A DNA stretch of 64,000 nucleotides from Flavobacteriaceae bacterium UBA3356 (GCA_002360635.1 DEQW01000001.1:124001-188000), one strand, 5' to 3'; positions 1 to 10,232 are shown, counted from the first letter of the stretch. Numbers and translations: made by a program. The notes: a model not told the origin generated them from the sequence alone.

Positions 1-1701
1 CCGCAACAAAACGATTTGGAGCAAATAATACCTAATGACGCCTTAGCTGCTAATTCCTACACGTATAATGATGCCACAGCTTTGAGCAAGAACCTACAAC
101 CGTTTCAAAAATTAAATTCTTCTGAAAACATAGGAAATATTTTAGGTTCGGTTAATGAAATAGGTGAAATTTTTCTGAAAGAAGGAAATGCAATAGTATT
201 AAAAAGTATTGACACCGATATGACCAATGAAGCGTTGGGACGGTTTATTTCAGAAAACAACTCATTTCGAGAAACGACCATTTATGATTTTAACCAACCC
301 AATTTATTGCACCAAACCCTTAATCCGTTGATTAGTAACGCTGAACTATCGCAAGCTTTTCAATTGGATGATTTTTTTGTGATTTCAGAAAACGAAGCGG
401 TTACACAAGCCATTATTACTGCTTATAAAAACAATGATGTATTAGGTAAAAGCCATTATTTTGAAGATGCTTCAACGCAATTGAGTAACGCTTCTTCCAT
501 TTTAATTTACAAAATGGGAAATCGAATTACAGACGCAATTGCGCCATATTTTTCTTCGGAAATTTCAACTATTTCCCTATCAAACTATCCGCTGGCCTTG
601 CTTCAGTTTACATACGATCGTGATTTTGCACACGTAAACTTGGTATGCAAAGAAGCTTCAGAAAATAAACAGCAAACAGGATCAGTTTCTGAACAATTCA
701 GTATTGAACTAGAAAATACTGTTTTAGGCGAACCTCAGCTATTTACCAATCACCGGACCAATGGAAAAGACATCGTTGTACAGGATATTGGGAATAAGTT
801 GTATTTTATTTCAGAAGAAGGAAAAACGCTTTGGACCAAAAAACTTGACAATCCCATTCTTGGTAAAATCCATGAAGTGGATATCCTGCGAAACGGCAAA
901 AAGCAATTGGCTTTTGTCACAAAAAACAACTTTTATATTTTAGACAGAACCGGAAATAATGTGTCGCCTTTCCCACTTCAATTTAAAGATAAAATAACAC
1001 AACCACTCTCCGTTTTCGATTACGACAACAACCGCAAATACCGTTTTATCATTACCCAAGGCAAAGAGCTGTTTATGTATAACAACAACGGAAACATTGT
1101 AAAAGGGTTTACTTTTGAAAAAGCCAAAAGCAACATCGTTTTACCACCCCAACACATACGGATGGGCAATAAAGATTATATTGTTATTGCTGAAGAAAAC
1201 GGCCATTTGAACATTTTGCACCGAACTGGAAAAGTACGTGTTCCGCTCTCAAAAAAGTTTGAATTCTCTGAAATCCCCATTGAAGAAGAAGGAAATAACT
1301 TTGTGGTAATTACTAAAGACAATAACAAGGTAAGTATTTCGCAGACTGGAAAAACAACTACACAAACCCTCGATGTAAGTAACAGCTATGGTTTTGTGGT
1401 AAACGGAAACGTAAAAGCCACTATGGATGACAACCTATTGCGCATTAACGGTAAGCTCACCGAATTACCATTTGGTATTTACAGCCAACCGAAAATTTTC
1501 ACCGTAAACCGAAATAAATATATCACCACGACCGAAACCCAAGAAAGCAAGGTCTATGTTTTTGATGCTTCTGGAGATCTTTTAAATGATTTCCCTGTGT
1601 ATGGTAACTCAGCTTCAGAAATTGGGAGGCTATCTTCAAAAGGTAAAATTGGAATAGTTGTAAAAGGCTCGGAGAAAGAAGTTGTTTTATACGGTATTTA
1701 A
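1..1701 (+). CDS. Hypothetical propeller-like protein, 5' end outside window
   Basis: The reading frame is open from the first base, so the protein starts upstream; an in-frame TTG at base 16 is not a convincing start. About 566 residues are visible. The first ~230 residues are unassigned. From about residue 240 onward there are repeated short beta-rich units (for example KLYFISEEGKTLW, NFYILDRTGN, LFMYNNNGN and VYVFDASGD), each an aromatic strand followed by a G-rich turn. That is the look of a degenerate PQQ/WD-type beta-propeller. I do not recognise a catalytic motif and assign no function. It ends 120 bases before the HTCS regulator. Confidence 0.75.
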   Translation, partial: PQQNDLEQIIPNDALAANSYTYNDATALSKNLQPFQKLNSSENIGNILGSVNEIGEIFLKEGNAIVLKSIDTDMTNEALGRFISENNSFRETTIYDFNQPNLLHQTLNPLISNAELSQAFQLDDFFVISENEAVTQAIITAYKNNDVLGKSHYFEDASTQLSNASSILIYKMGNRITDAIAPYFSSEISTISLSNYPLALLQFTYDRDFAHVNLVCKEASENKQQTGSVSEQFSIELENTVLGEPQLFTNHRTNGKDIVVQDIGNKLYFISEEGKTLWTKKLDNPILGKIHEVDILRNGKKQLAFVTKNNFYILDRTGNNVSPFPLQFKDKITQPLSVFDYDNNRKYRFIITQGKELFMYNNNGNIVKGFTFEKAKSNIVLPPQHIRMGNKDYIVIAEENGHLNILHRTGKVRVPLSKKFEFSEIPIEEEGNNFVVITKDNNKVSISQTGKTTTQTLDVSNSYGFVVNGNVKATMDDNLLRINGKLTELPFGIYSQPKIFTVNRNKYITTTETQESKVYVFDASGDLLNDFPVYGNSASEIGRLSSKGKIGIVVKGSEKEVVLYGI

Positions 1702-1735
1702 AGAAGTCTGTTTTAAAACCATTGGTTTTACTTCT
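1702..1735 (+). terminator. Weak hairpin after the propeller-like gene
   Basis: AGAAGT...ACTTCT encloses AAAACC-ATT-GGTTTT directly after the stop codon. The left side has a 7-base bulge and there is no clean T tract, so terminator function is only inferred. Confidence 0.3.
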
Positions 1736-1780
1736 ATTAATTCGCTCATATTAATTATTCCTTAAAAGCCAATTGTTTAA

Positions 1781-1809
1781 CTATCTTAATTTTGTTACAT
1801 TTAAGATAG
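1781..1809 (+). promoter_or_regulatory. Inverted repeat overlapping a -7-like box upstream of HTCS gene
   Basis: CTATCTTAA and TTAAGATAG are perfect 9-base inverted arms around an 11-base centre (TTTTGTTACAT). TAATTTTG at 1787-1794 fits the Bacteroidota -7 consensus TAnnTTTG and overlaps the left arm. No TTG lies at the right distance for a -33 box. The arms end 12 bases before the ATG. It could be an operator, for example for autoregulation, or a leader hairpin. Confidence 0.45.
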
Positions 1810-1821
1810 ACAAAGACCCTT

Positions 1822-4800
1822 ATGCTTCAACGCTACGTAACGACCATCCTCTTACTTTTAGTCCCGTTTTTACTATTCGGGCAAGAGCGTACATCTATTA
1901 AACTAACAAAAATAGAAGAAGAAGTTTCTAACCTATGGATCTCATCAATAATACAAGATGATGATGGCTTTATTTGGCTGGCTACGCAAGATGGACTCTA
2001 TCGTTATGATGGCAGCAGCTTCAACACCTATCGATATAACCCGCTGCACGAAAACACCCTTCCCGCAAACTGGATACGCTGCATTGCACAATCTGAAAAA
2101 GGATATTATTGGATAGGAACGCAAGGTGCTGGTTTAGTTAAATTTCATGCTAATGAAAATATTTTTGAACCATTATCCATTTCAAAAATTGATCAGCCAG
2201 AATCAATAGGAAGCATTATTTATCAACTTTTGCAAACCAGTAAAGGAGCTCTCTGGGTGGATAGCGACACTGGGTTATTCAGAAAAAGTAAAGATTCAGA
2301 CACTTTTGAAAAGATAAGCGGCCACTCACTAAATATCTTGCTAAAAGAAACCCCTCAAGGAAAAGAGCTTATAAAAATAAAAGACACTCTCTATTTTTTT
2401 GAGAATAATAGCTTGGTGCCTGTCCTAAAAAACACCCCTATTGAAAGAATGGCAATCACACCTAATGGTGATTTAATCTATAGGTCTAACAAAAAGGTAT
2501 TTGTATATGATTTTAAGGCTGACCCAAAAAAGATTGATGTCCCAGAACCTATTTATTTTATTTCGAACATTCAAGATGAATCCTGTTTTTTAATCAGTCC
2601 CAATAATTTTTATAAATACGATCTTTCTACACAAAAGGTGGAGCGGTTGATAAATAACAATCCTAATTTCTCCATTCAAGAAATCAACACGCTATTTTTA
2701 GACCAACAAGAAATATTATGGATTGGTTCACGCAAAGGACTGTTTAAAGAAAATAAAGCCGGAAAAGTTTTTACCGGTAACATTCCATTGCATGCCCGCC
2801 GTATTGTCGTTTCTAGCGATACTACCTTTATTGGCGGAATGACGGGGCTTCACACCTATTCAAAAAAAGAAGGAACGTACACTTCGGTCTTAGCAAACCA
2901 TAGTATTTTTTCACTTCACAAAACAAATAAAGGTATCTGGGCCGGTGACCTTACGGGCAATGTTCATTTTATGGCCACAAACGGAACTATCACTACTTAC
3001 CCTATTGAAAACAACAGTGAGAGACTTCTTAAAATATATGGTATTGCCGAAGATAAGAACGGGTATTTATGGGTTGGCTCATGGGCTGGCATCCATCTTA
3101 TGGATAAAAAAGGAAATGAGTTCAACACCTATAAACTTAAGACCACCACCAAAGACGATGAACTAAAAACCTTACAAATTTTAAGGGACAAAAATGACAA
3201 TCTTTGGGTAATTACCGTAGGGAATGGTGTTTATAAAATACCTGAAATCTCTAAAATCACTTCAGAAGAAAAACCTTTTGATTACACAAGATACCTACAT
3301 AAAAAAGGAGATGAAACCACCATTAACACCAATGTTCTCTATGAGGTACACGAAGACCAAAAGGGGAACCTCTGGTTTGGATCCGATTACGGCATAAATA
3401 AATACAATGAAAAAACGGATGCCTTTGAAATCCTAAAGATTGACGGTGAAGTATTTGACAAAAAAACCATGGCCATTGAAACCGACACAAACGGACTATT
3501 GTGGATAAGCACCATACGAAGTGGCCTCTATGTGTACGATCCCAATGAAGAAAAACTGCTAAACCTTAACCAAACAGACGGATTAATATCTGATGCTTGC
3601 CTCTTTACTTCCAGTACTTTTGCGGATAACACCCTTTATTTTGGAACGGACGAAGGCATACAAATTATAAATCCTGCCAATTATTCGCACCCCGATGTTT
3701 TTGATGCTCCAATAATCACGAATATAAAGGTCTATGGAAATAAAACAGATGAGCACCATACTACCATACTCAATAACAACCAAATAGAACTGGATTATAA
3801 TCAACGGGACTTTAGCCTTCATTTTTCTCTACATGATTATCGGTTCCCCACCAAGGTTAAATATTATTACAAACTGGGTGAAGAAAACAAAAACTGGCTA
3901 AAAGCTGAAGGAAACACCGTGAATTTTTCCGATTTAAAACCCGATGAATATACCTTTTTTGTAAAAGCTGGCTATCAAAACGTAAATGACACTCCTATTT
4001 CAAAAGCTATCATAACGATAGCACCACCTTGGTATAAAACATGGTGGGCCTATTTGTTTTATCTTATAGCATTTGCAGCTTTAGTCTATTTTTATTTTTA
4101 CCTGAAATACAAGCAAAATGTTGCCCATAACAAATTAAAGGCCATTGAGGAAATTGACGTTGCGAAATCCAACTTCTTTGCAAACGTATCGCACGAGTTG
4201 CGCACACCCTTAACATTAATCAAAGGGCCGGTTGAAGACCAATTGGCATCAGGAAAGCTAACAAAGAACGAACGTAAAAACCTCTTGAATGCACAACACA
4301 ATACCCAACGTATGGAAGCATTGGTTGAGCAACTGTTGGCACTTTCAAAATTAGAAAGTGGCATTGTAAAACTAAAGGTACAGCCTGGCAACCTTTCTAA
4401 ATATATTGATGCACAAGCCGAAGCCTTTTCTTTCAGCACCCATGAAAAAAATATTCAATATAACATAGAGACCTCTTCAACCAATGGTGTTGATTGGTTT
4501 GACCGTGATATAATGGAAACAATACTCTTCAATCTTGTGGGAAATGCAGTTAAATACACACCAGAAAAAAAGAGCATTACAATTACCGGGACAAAAGAAG
4601 GCCCCTATTATTCACTTAACGTAGAAAATACAGGTAGTTATTTAAACCCCGAAGAACAACAAAAAGTCTTTGAGCGCTTTTACCAAATAAACGAGCAGAT
4701 AAGTGGTACAGGTATTGGTCTCTCATTAACAAAAGAATTGATTGAACTACATAAAGGGAGCATTTCGGTAGCAAGCAACAAAAAAGGGGTTACAACTTTT

Positions 4801-5694
4801 TCAGTAAAAATACCTGTTGAAAAACAATTTTATGAGGCTTTTGAAATACTTACCGAGAATCACGACAATCCAGAAAAACCACAATTTACTTCTCCTTCTG
4901 AAATAAGCAAATCTGAAAAACTGGTTTCAGAAGATGCTCCCATCTTGCTAATCGTAGACGATGCAGCTGAAATACGTAATTATATCACTTCAATTTTTGA
5001 AAGCACTCATAAAGTTTATACTGCAATAAATGGAATAGAAGGATTCTCTTTAGCGAAAAAACAGATACCCGACATTATTATAAGCGATGTAATGATGCCC
5101 GACAAAGATGGTTATACCTTAACAAAAGAACTTAAAGAAGACCCCTTAACCTCTCACATCCCAATAATACTCCTTACAGGAAAATCTAAGGTTACCGATA
5201 AGTTGGCTGGGCTGGGCATTGGCGCAGATGCTTATCTTACCAAGCCCTTTAGCCCTCAATTGGTAAAGGCCACAGCCGAAAACTTGATTGAAAATCGAAG
5301 AAAATTGCAAGAACGTTTTTCGCAAGATGCAACATTGCAGGCAAAAGACATTTCTATCTCGTCTGCTGATGAGCAGTTTTTAAATAGGCTACAAGAGGTT
5401 ATAGACACTAATATCACAGATCCAGAATTTACAACTGAGGATTTCAGCAAAGCCATGTTGGTAAGTCGCATGCAGCTCAATAGAAAACTTAAGGCTTTAT
5501 CGGGCCAATCCACCACCGAGTTTTTACGTTCACAACGTTTAAAATTAGCTGCTAACCTATTAAAAAGTAAAAACAGTACGGTTTCTGAAATTGCATATAA
5601 AGTAGGTTTTAATAACGTTTCATATTTTTCCTCTTGTTTTAAAAAGGAGTTTGGCTGTTCAGCAACTGAATATGCAGGGCAATTAAAAAATTAG
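1822..5694 (+). CDS. Hybrid two-component system (HTCS) sensor kinase/response regulator
   Basis: A one-protein signalling system of 1290 residues. The order is: N-terminal signal peptide (~1-20); periplasmic two-component-regulator propeller repeats of the W(I/V)G(S/T) type (~25-650); a Y_Y_Y-like domain; a membrane segment (~741-760, YLFYLIAFAALVYFYFYL); a histidine kinase whose H box is VSHELRTP (phosphorylated His ~791); a HATPase with N box (LVGNAVKYTP) and G2 box (GTGIGLSL); a receiver domain with phospho-acceptor Asp ~1089 (IIISDVMMP), Thr in LLTGKS and Lys in LTKPF; and a C-terminal AraC-type HTH. The G1 box is unusual: ENTGSYL instead of DxGxG. HTCS proteins normally control a nearby glycan-use locus, but no susC/susD pair is present in this window, so the ligand is unknown. 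The last 4 bases overlap convergent lipB. Confidence 0.93.
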   Translation: MLQRYVTTILLLLVPFLLFGQERTSIKLTKIEEEVSNLWISSIIQDDDGFIWLATQDGLYRYDGSSFNTYRYNPLHENTLPANWIRCIAQSEKGYYWIGTQGAGLVKFHANENIFEPLSISKIDQPESIGSIIYQLLQTSKGALWVDSDTGLFRKSKDSDTFEKISGHSLNILLKETPQGKELIKIKDTLYFFENNSLVPVLKNTPIERMAITPNGDLIYRSNKKVFVYDFKADPKKIDVPEPIYFISNIQDESCFLISPNNFYKYDLSTQKVERLINNNPNFSIQEINTLFLDQQEILWIGSRKGLFKENKAGKVFTGNIPLHARRIVVSSDTTFIGGMTGLHTYSKKEGTYTSVLANHSIFSLHKTNKGIWAGDLTGNVHFMATNGTITTYPIENNSERLLKIYGIAEDKNGYLWVGSWAGIHLMDKKGNEFNTYKLKTTTKDDELKTLQILRDKNDNLWVITVGNGVYKIPEISKITSEEKPFDYTRYLHKKGDETTINTNVLYEVHEDQKGNLWFGSDYGINKYNEKTDAFEILKIDGEVFDKKTMAIETDTNGLLWISTIRSGLYVYDPNEEKLLNLNQTDGLISDACLFTSSTFADNTLYFGTDEGIQIINPANYSHPDVFDAPIITNIKVYGNKTDEHHTTILNNNQIELDYNQRDFSLHFSLHDYRFPTKVKYYYKLGEENKNWLKAEGNTVNFSDLKPDEYTFFVKAGYQNVNDTPISKAIITIAPPWYKTWWAYLFYLIAFAALVYFYFYLKYKQNVAHNKLKAIEEIDVAKSNFFANVSHELRTPLTLIKGPVEDQLASGKLTKNERKNLLNAQHNTQRMEALVEQLLALSKLESGIVKLKVQPGNLSKYIDAQAEAFSFSTHEKNIQYNIETSSTNGVDWFDRDIMETILFNLVGNAVKYTPEKKSITITGTKEGPYYSLNVENTGSYLNPEEQQKVFERFYQINEQISGTGIGLSLTKELIELHKGSISVASNKKGVTTFSVKIPVEKQFYEAFEILTENHDNPEKPQFTSPSEISKSEKLVSEDAPILLIVDDAAEIRNYITSIFESTHKVYTAINGIEGFSLAKKQIPDIIISDVMMPDKDGYTLTKELKEDPLTSHIPIILLTGKSKVTDKLAGLGIGADAYLTKPFSPQLVKATAENLIENRRKLQERFSQDATLQAKDISISSADEQFLNRLQEVIDTNITDPEFTTEDFSKAMLVSRMQLNRKLKALSGQSTTEFLRSQRLKLAANLLKSKNSTVSEIAYKVGFNNVSYFSSCFKKEFGCSATEYAGQLKN

Positions 5695-6407
5695 ATCTTG
5701 CTCGTTTCTACAAGATCAGCTTCAAAAAGTATTTTAAAGTGCCGTAACAGTTTATTCTTTACTTCTTCCATAGAAATTTCGGCTTTCCCTAACTCAACGT
5801 TTAAGGATGTAACCGCTTTCCCTTTAATTCCACAGGGAATCATATGGTCAAAATAGCCAAGATCGGCATTTACATTTAACGCAAATCCATGCATGGTCAC
5901 CCAACGGCTGGCGCGAACCCCCATGGCACATATTTTACGGGCAAACGGTGTACCTACATCTAACCAGACCCCTGTTTCGCCCTCAGAACGTTGGGCTTTT
6001 AGTCCGTATTCTGATAATGTTAGTATTACCATTTCTTCTAATAAACGTAGATACTTGTGAATATCGGTAAAAAAATTCTCGAGGTCTAAAATAGGGTAAC
6101 CTACAACTTGTCCCGGACCGTGATATGTAATATCGCCGCCTCTATTGATTTTGTGAAACGTTGCGCCAATTTCAGCTAGTTTTTCTTCAGAAATAAGAAG
6201 ATTTGAAAGGTTACCACTTTTCCCTAACGTATATACATGAGGGTGTTCAACCAACAAAAGGTAATTTGGGGTTTCAACATCTGTACTTTCCCGACGGTTC
6301 TTGACCTTGACATCTAAGATTTCCTTAAAGAGCAATTCTTGATAATCCCAGCTTTTTTTGTAGTCCTTGCTACCTAAATCCTTGACGTTAACCCTGTTAT
6401 TTAACAT
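5691..6407 (-). CDS. lipB: Octanoyltransferase LipB
   Basis: Moves the octanoyl group from acyl carrier protein to lipoyl domains of E2 and GcvH proteins, the first step of lipoate synthesis. The 238 residues match the family length. Visible are RGGDITYHGPGQ (residues ~89-100), the catalytic Lys ~158 in FARKICAMGVR, HGFALNVN, and the catalytic Cys ~192 in MIPCGIKG. The gene is monocistronic and convergent with the HTCS gene, with a 4-base overlap. On its own strand a TAATTTTG -7-like box lies at 6432-6439. A lipoyl-bearing E2 protein that could be a client is encoded at 38911-40218. Confidence 0.95.
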   Translation of the reverse strand: MLNNRVNVKDLGSKDYKKSWDYQELLFKEILDVKVKNRRESTDVETPNYLLLVEHPHVYTLGKSGNLSNLLISEEKLAEIGATFHKINRGGDITYHGPGQVVGYPILDLENFFTDIHKYLRLLEEMVILTLSEYGLKAQRSEGETGVWLDVGTPFARKICAMGVRASRWVTMHGFALNVNADLGYFDHMIPCGIKGKAVTSLNVELGKAEISMEEVKNKLLRHFKILFEADLVETSKI

Positions 6408-6431
6408 TATAAATGTTCAATTATAAAATTG

Positions 6432-6439
6432 CAAAATTA
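6432..6439 (-). promoter_or_regulatory. -7-like element for lipB
   Basis: Read on the minus strand this is TAATTTTG, matching TAnnTTTG, 25 bases upstream of the lipB start. No clear TTG -33 box was found. Confidence 0.4.
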
Positions 6440-6569
6440 CTAATATTACATTTGTTTTACGACACCTTATGGAATAACATTTATTTTAACACCAAAAACA
6501 TGTGAATTTCTTTTAAATAAAGCATAAAGGGTGTTATATTTATCCCAATTATTCATGAAATAACTACTA

Positions 6570-8819
6570 ATGATGAAAAAAATTACTTTTAAACACATTG
6601 CATTGGTACTGTTTACTATATTCAGTATCGGGATGCAAGCACAAAACTCAACTTCTTTATGGAGTCCATTATCTCCAAATGATGTTGAACTACAAGAAAA
6701 AGAAACAAGAGGCTTTACACCTTCTCAGTTTGACCTATTTAGTTTAAAAACTGAAGATTTGAAGGCAATTTTAGAAAATGCTCCTTCAAGAAAAACAACG
6801 TCAAGTTCAAACGTAATAATTGAATTACCAAGCGAAGGTGGAAGCTTAGAAAGATTTAGAGTATTTGAAGCTTCTGTTTTTAACCAAGGTTTAAGCGAGA
6901 AGTTCCCAGGTATTAACTCGTATCTTGGACAAGGAATTGATGATCCCACGGCTATGGCACGCTTTAGTGTTTCACAAGTTGGGGTACACGTAATGATATT
7001 ATCTGCTAAGCACAAAACAACGTACATCGATCCTTATACCAAAGACAAATCAGCTTATATAAGCTATTCCCGAGCAAGCTTGCCAGCAGATACCAATAAC
7101 TTTGTATGTCACGTTGAAGACAGTTTCCCTACCAACCTTTCTGAGGTAGGTGAAAATGAATCACAAAGAAATGCAGATGACGGGATGCTACGAACGTTTA
7201 GACTAGCTTTAGCCTGTAACGGAGAGTATGCGCAGTGGCACTTAAACGACCAAGGAGTTGATCCTAGTGAAACAGACGCAGTTAAAAAGGCTGCGGTACT
7301 CAGTGCCATGAATGTTGCAATGACCCGTGTTAACGGTATTTTTGAGAGAGATTTAGCAGTTACTATGGAAATTATTGCTAACAATGAAGATATTATCTTT
7401 TTGGATACCGCTACAGATGGATTAAGCAATGATGCTGGAATGATAAACCAAATACAGCCAATTATTGATAACGAAATCGGTTTTAGCAACTATGACATAG
7501 GTCACGTATTCAGTACTGGCGGAGGTGGTATCGCCCAACTAAACTCGCCTTGTACAAGTGGTAAAGCACGTGGTGTAACGGGCTTGCCACAACCTATTGG
7601 AGATCCTTTTTATGTAGATTATGTATCTCATGAAATGGGACATCAATACGGTGGTAATCACACTCAAAATAATAACTGCCAACGATCAAGTGCTTCAGTA
7701 GAGCCAGGAAGTGCTTCTACAATTATGGGCTATGCCGGTATTTGCCCACCGAACGTACAAAATGCAAGTGATGATTACTTTCATGCTATAAGCATTCAAG
7801 AAATGTGGAATAATATTACAGTCGGTAACAGCCAATGTGCTAACCAAACTGCAACTGGCAACGATCCTCCTACAGCAGATGCAGGACCTAATTTCACTAT
7901 TCCGAAATCAACACCATTTATACTAAAAGGAGAAGGAACTGATCCAAACTCTGGAGATGTATTATCTTATTGCTGGGAGCAGTTTGATGCCCAGGTTGCA
8001 CCTATGCCACCTCAAAGCACTTCAACATCTGGTCCAGCGTTTCGATCTTTAGACCCAATGACGTCGCCAAATAGATATATGCCTGCTTTATCTACGGTTC
8101 TTAATGGAAACACCGAATCTACTTGGGAAGTTGTTCCTTCTGTAGGACGTTTACTTAGGTTCAGGTTAACGGTTCGTGATAATTTAGTAGGTGGGGCAAG
8201 TAGTGCTAGTGACAATACTATTATTACAGTTGACGGTGACTCGGGACCTTTTGTTGTAACTTCTCAAAGCAATAACCCAGGTTGGAAACAAGGCACACAA
8301 CAAACCATCACTTGGGATGTAGCTGGAACAGATGCAGCACCTGTTGATAGCCCAACGGTTGACATTCTTTTAAGTCTTGATGGTATAAACTATGATACTG
8401 TTTTAATTGCTGGAACACCTAACGACGGTAGCGAAGTAATTACAGTACCTGCTGTTGACGACACAGAGGACGCTAGAGTAATGGTTGCAGGAACCGACCA
8501 CTTATTTTATGCCCTGAATGCTGCAGACATTATTATTGACGAAGATTTAAGTGTTGATGAAACTGCACTTGAAAATTTCAGCTTATATCCAAACCCAACA
8601 ACTGGAGTTGTAAACCTTGAGTTTATTACAAATACTTCAAGCAAAGTATCTGTATCGGTTTACGATTTAAGAGGAAGAATGGTTGCTGGAAAAGAATTCA
8701 ATAACCAAGGCGGAACTTTCAAAGAAACGTTTGATTATAGTTCGCTAAATTCAGGAATGTATTTCATTACCGTTAAAAATGGTAATAGAAAAGTAACTTC
8801 TAAACTTTTGAAAAACTAA
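6570..8819 (+). CDS. Secreted reprolysin-like metalloprotease with T9SS sorting domain
   Basis: A 749-residue exported protease. The signal peptide (~1-25) ends ...GMQAQ. The zinc site is HEMGHQYGGNH at residues 354-364, the HExxHxxGxxH signature of metzincins (M12B/reprolysin-like), with Glu355 as general base. The Met-turn is probably STIMGYAG (~385). A PKD/Ig-like region follows (~425-550; ADAGPNFTIPKS). The C-terminal ~75 residues (SLYPNPTTG ... YDLRGRMV ... SGMYFITV) form a type A T9SS sorting domain, so the protein should cross the outer membrane by T9SS and be surface-attached or released. It is transcribed alone, followed by a strong terminator. The exact substrate is unknown. Confidence 0.93.
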   Translation: MMKKITFKHIALVLFTIFSIGMQAQNSTSLWSPLSPNDVELQEKETRGFTPSQFDLFSLKTEDLKAILENAPSRKTTSSSNVIIELPSEGGSLERFRVFEASVFNQGLSEKFPGINSYLGQGIDDPTAMARFSVSQVGVHVMILSAKHKTTYIDPYTKDKSAYISYSRASLPADTNNFVCHVEDSFPTNLSEVGENESQRNADDGMLRTFRLALACNGEYAQWHLNDQGVDPSETDAVKKAAVLSAMNVAMTRVNGIFERDLAVTMEIIANNEDIIFLDTATDGLSNDAGMINQIQPIIDNEIGFSNYDIGHVFSTGGGGIAQLNSPCTSGKARGVTGLPQPIGDPFYVDYVSHEMGHQYGGNHTQNNNCQRSSASVEPGSASTIMGYAGICPPNVQNASDDYFHAISIQEMWNNITVGNSQCANQTATGNDPPTADAGPNFTIPKSTPFILKGEGTDPNSGDVLSYCWEQFDAQVAPMPPQSTSTSGPAFRSLDPMTSPNRYMPALSTVLNGNTESTWEVVPSVGRLLRFRLTVRDNLVGGASSASDNTIITVDGDSGPFVVTSQSNNPGWKQGTQQTITWDVAGTDAAPVDSPTVDILLSLDGINYDTVLIAGTPNDGSEVITVPAVDDTEDARVMVAGTDHLFYALNAADIIIDEDLSVDETALENFSLYPNPTTGVVNLEFITNTSSKVSVSVYDLRGRMVAGKEFNNQGGTFKETFDYSSLNSGMYFITVKNGNRKVTSKLLKN

Positions 8820-8846
8820 GTTTTAAGAAGCAAACAATAAAAAAAA

Positions 8847-8865
8847 GGGATGCAAATTGCATCCC
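8847..8865. terminator. Bidirectional terminator
   Basis: GGGATGCAA and TTGCATCCC form a stem with an A tract on the left and a T tract on the right. It serves the protease gene and the convergent lipoprotein gene. Confidence 0.9.
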
Positions 8866-8887
8866 TTTTTTTTATTGTTAAATCTAT

Positions 8888-9424
8888 TTATAATTTAATG
8901 GCCCTATTTATTCTTGATACCTTATGTGACGTTTCATTTACAGTAAACTGAAGGTCTATATTTAACTGGCCGTTTTCTTTGTTAACTTTTAAAACACCAT
9001 TATCCACTTTATAAAAGCCCGCTTCCCCTTTACAGTAACATTGTTTACCATATAAAAGAGAAACGTCCTGTAAACCATTGCCCTTTTTATCAAGTTCATC
9101 TATGTTTGCCGGCATTTCAAAATGGATTGTTTCGCTATAATCCCCATCGACAGTTCCTTCTGGTCCTTTTTGTAAGAAAGAATAGATTACAACCATGTTA
9201 TCGCCCGCTGTAATTTCAGGATAAAGTGCGCCTGTTCCATCTTCTTTTACAACAAGTTTTTTGCCTTTTTGAATTTCAGCGGTACATACGCCCCCTTCTG
9301 GACAGGTATTAGTGTTCGTCTGCATCTGTTCTGTTGAGTTTTCTGAAGAAGAAACTGTGTTGTTGTTTGTTGTTTTACACGCTTGAACCATTAACAATGG
9401 TAACAGCAAAAAGAAAGCTTTCAT
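8888..9424 (-). CDS. Putative lipoprotein, unknown function
   Basis: 178 residues. A short hydrophobic N-terminus ends in a lipobox-like VQAC (Cys ~16), followed by a polar TNNNT/SENS linker, so it is probably a periplasmic lipoprotein. The mature part has CPEGGVCTAEI and YGKQCYCKGEAGFY cysteine clusters. The rest looks like a compact beta domain ending ..FTVNETSHKVSRINRAIKL. I do not recognise the family. It lies 63 bases downstream of the next lipoprotein gene on the same strand, so the two may be co-transcribed. Confidence 0.75.
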   Translation of the reverse strand: MKAFFLLLPLLMVQACKTTNNNTVSSSENSTEQMQTNTNTCPEGGVCTAEIQKGKKLVVKEDGTGALYPEITAGDNMVVIYSFLQKGPEGTVDGDYSETIHFEMPANIDELDKKGNGLQDVSLLYGKQCYCKGEAGFYKVDNGVLKVNKENGQLNIDLQFTVNETSHKVSRINRAIKL

Positions 9425-9487
9425 AGATTGAATTTTTAAGTTTTATATGTGAAAGGTACTTAAAAAATCAATAAACCAATAAGCAGA

Positions 9488-10228
9488 TTATTTTTCCAGT
9501 TCAATTTGAAGGTCTAAAATATCTGGATTTTTAAAATAATCCATAAAACTACGCTCAACAATAATGGTTTTCCCATCTAAGGAATAACTGGCATCTTCAA
9601 TAGAAGATGATTTTATTTTCTTCGGAAATGTATATTTTAAAGTATAATTCATACTGTTCATAAACATTTCGGCACTTTTTAAACTGTCTTTTTGCTTTTT
9701 ATACGCAGCCTCATCCTTAATGTACGCATCACGCGAAAACTTATTTTTCTTGTAAGCATACCGAACACCTAAAACATCACTAGAAGGATCGCTTTTAACT
9801 TCAGCATTGCTGCCTGGTGCTTCCGGAATGATAGCTGAAGCTTGATTTAGACTGTTCATAAGGTTATTTGCTTCTTCTATGTATTTAAAATCTACAAAAA
9901 CATCAATATACAAATCACTTGTTGCAGGGTCCATTACAGTTCGTATTTTATAATCTTTCAGCTTCTTTAATTTTTCTTGATCAGCTTTTGGCAATTTTGC
10001 AATACTGTCTTTCTTTTCTTTCAACAAGTCCTTAAATGCAACTGTACTATCCATTTTTACTATTGTACTGTCCATACCCATAGATTGGGTCATGGCCATC
10101 ATCTCTTTCATATCGATATTCATAGACATCCGGCCACTGCCATCTTCATTGATAGTAAGGGTTTCGGTAAACTGACAGCTTACAAAAGTGAGAACAACAA
10201 CCAGTAATAAAAGTATTTTTTTCAACAT
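9488..10228 (-). CDS. Putative lipoprotein with LppM-like N-terminal strand pattern
   Basis: 246 residues with a signal peptide and lipobox FVSCQ (Cys ~19). The mature start TETLTINEDGSGRMSMNIDM is a beta-hairpin pattern seen in LppM/DUF3153-like lipoproteins; that resemblance is my inference. The middle is a charged helical stretch rich in K and D. It starts 4 bases after the stop of the Pmp3-like peptide gene, so the two are very likely translated from one mRNA. Function unknown. Confidence 0.75.
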   Translation of the reverse strand: MLKKILLLLVVVLTFVSCQFTETLTINEDGSGRMSMNIDMKEMMAMTQSMGMDSTIVKMDSTVAFKDLLKEKKDSIAKLPKADQEKLKKLKDYKIRTVMDPATSDLYIDVFVDFKYIEEANNLMNSLNQASAIIPEAPGSNAEVKSDPSSDVLGVRYAYKKNKFSRDAYIKDEAAYKKQKDSLKSAEMFMNSMNYTLKYTFPKKIKSSSIEDASYSLDGKTIIVERSFMDYFKNPDILDLQIELEK

Positions 10229-10232
10229 AACT

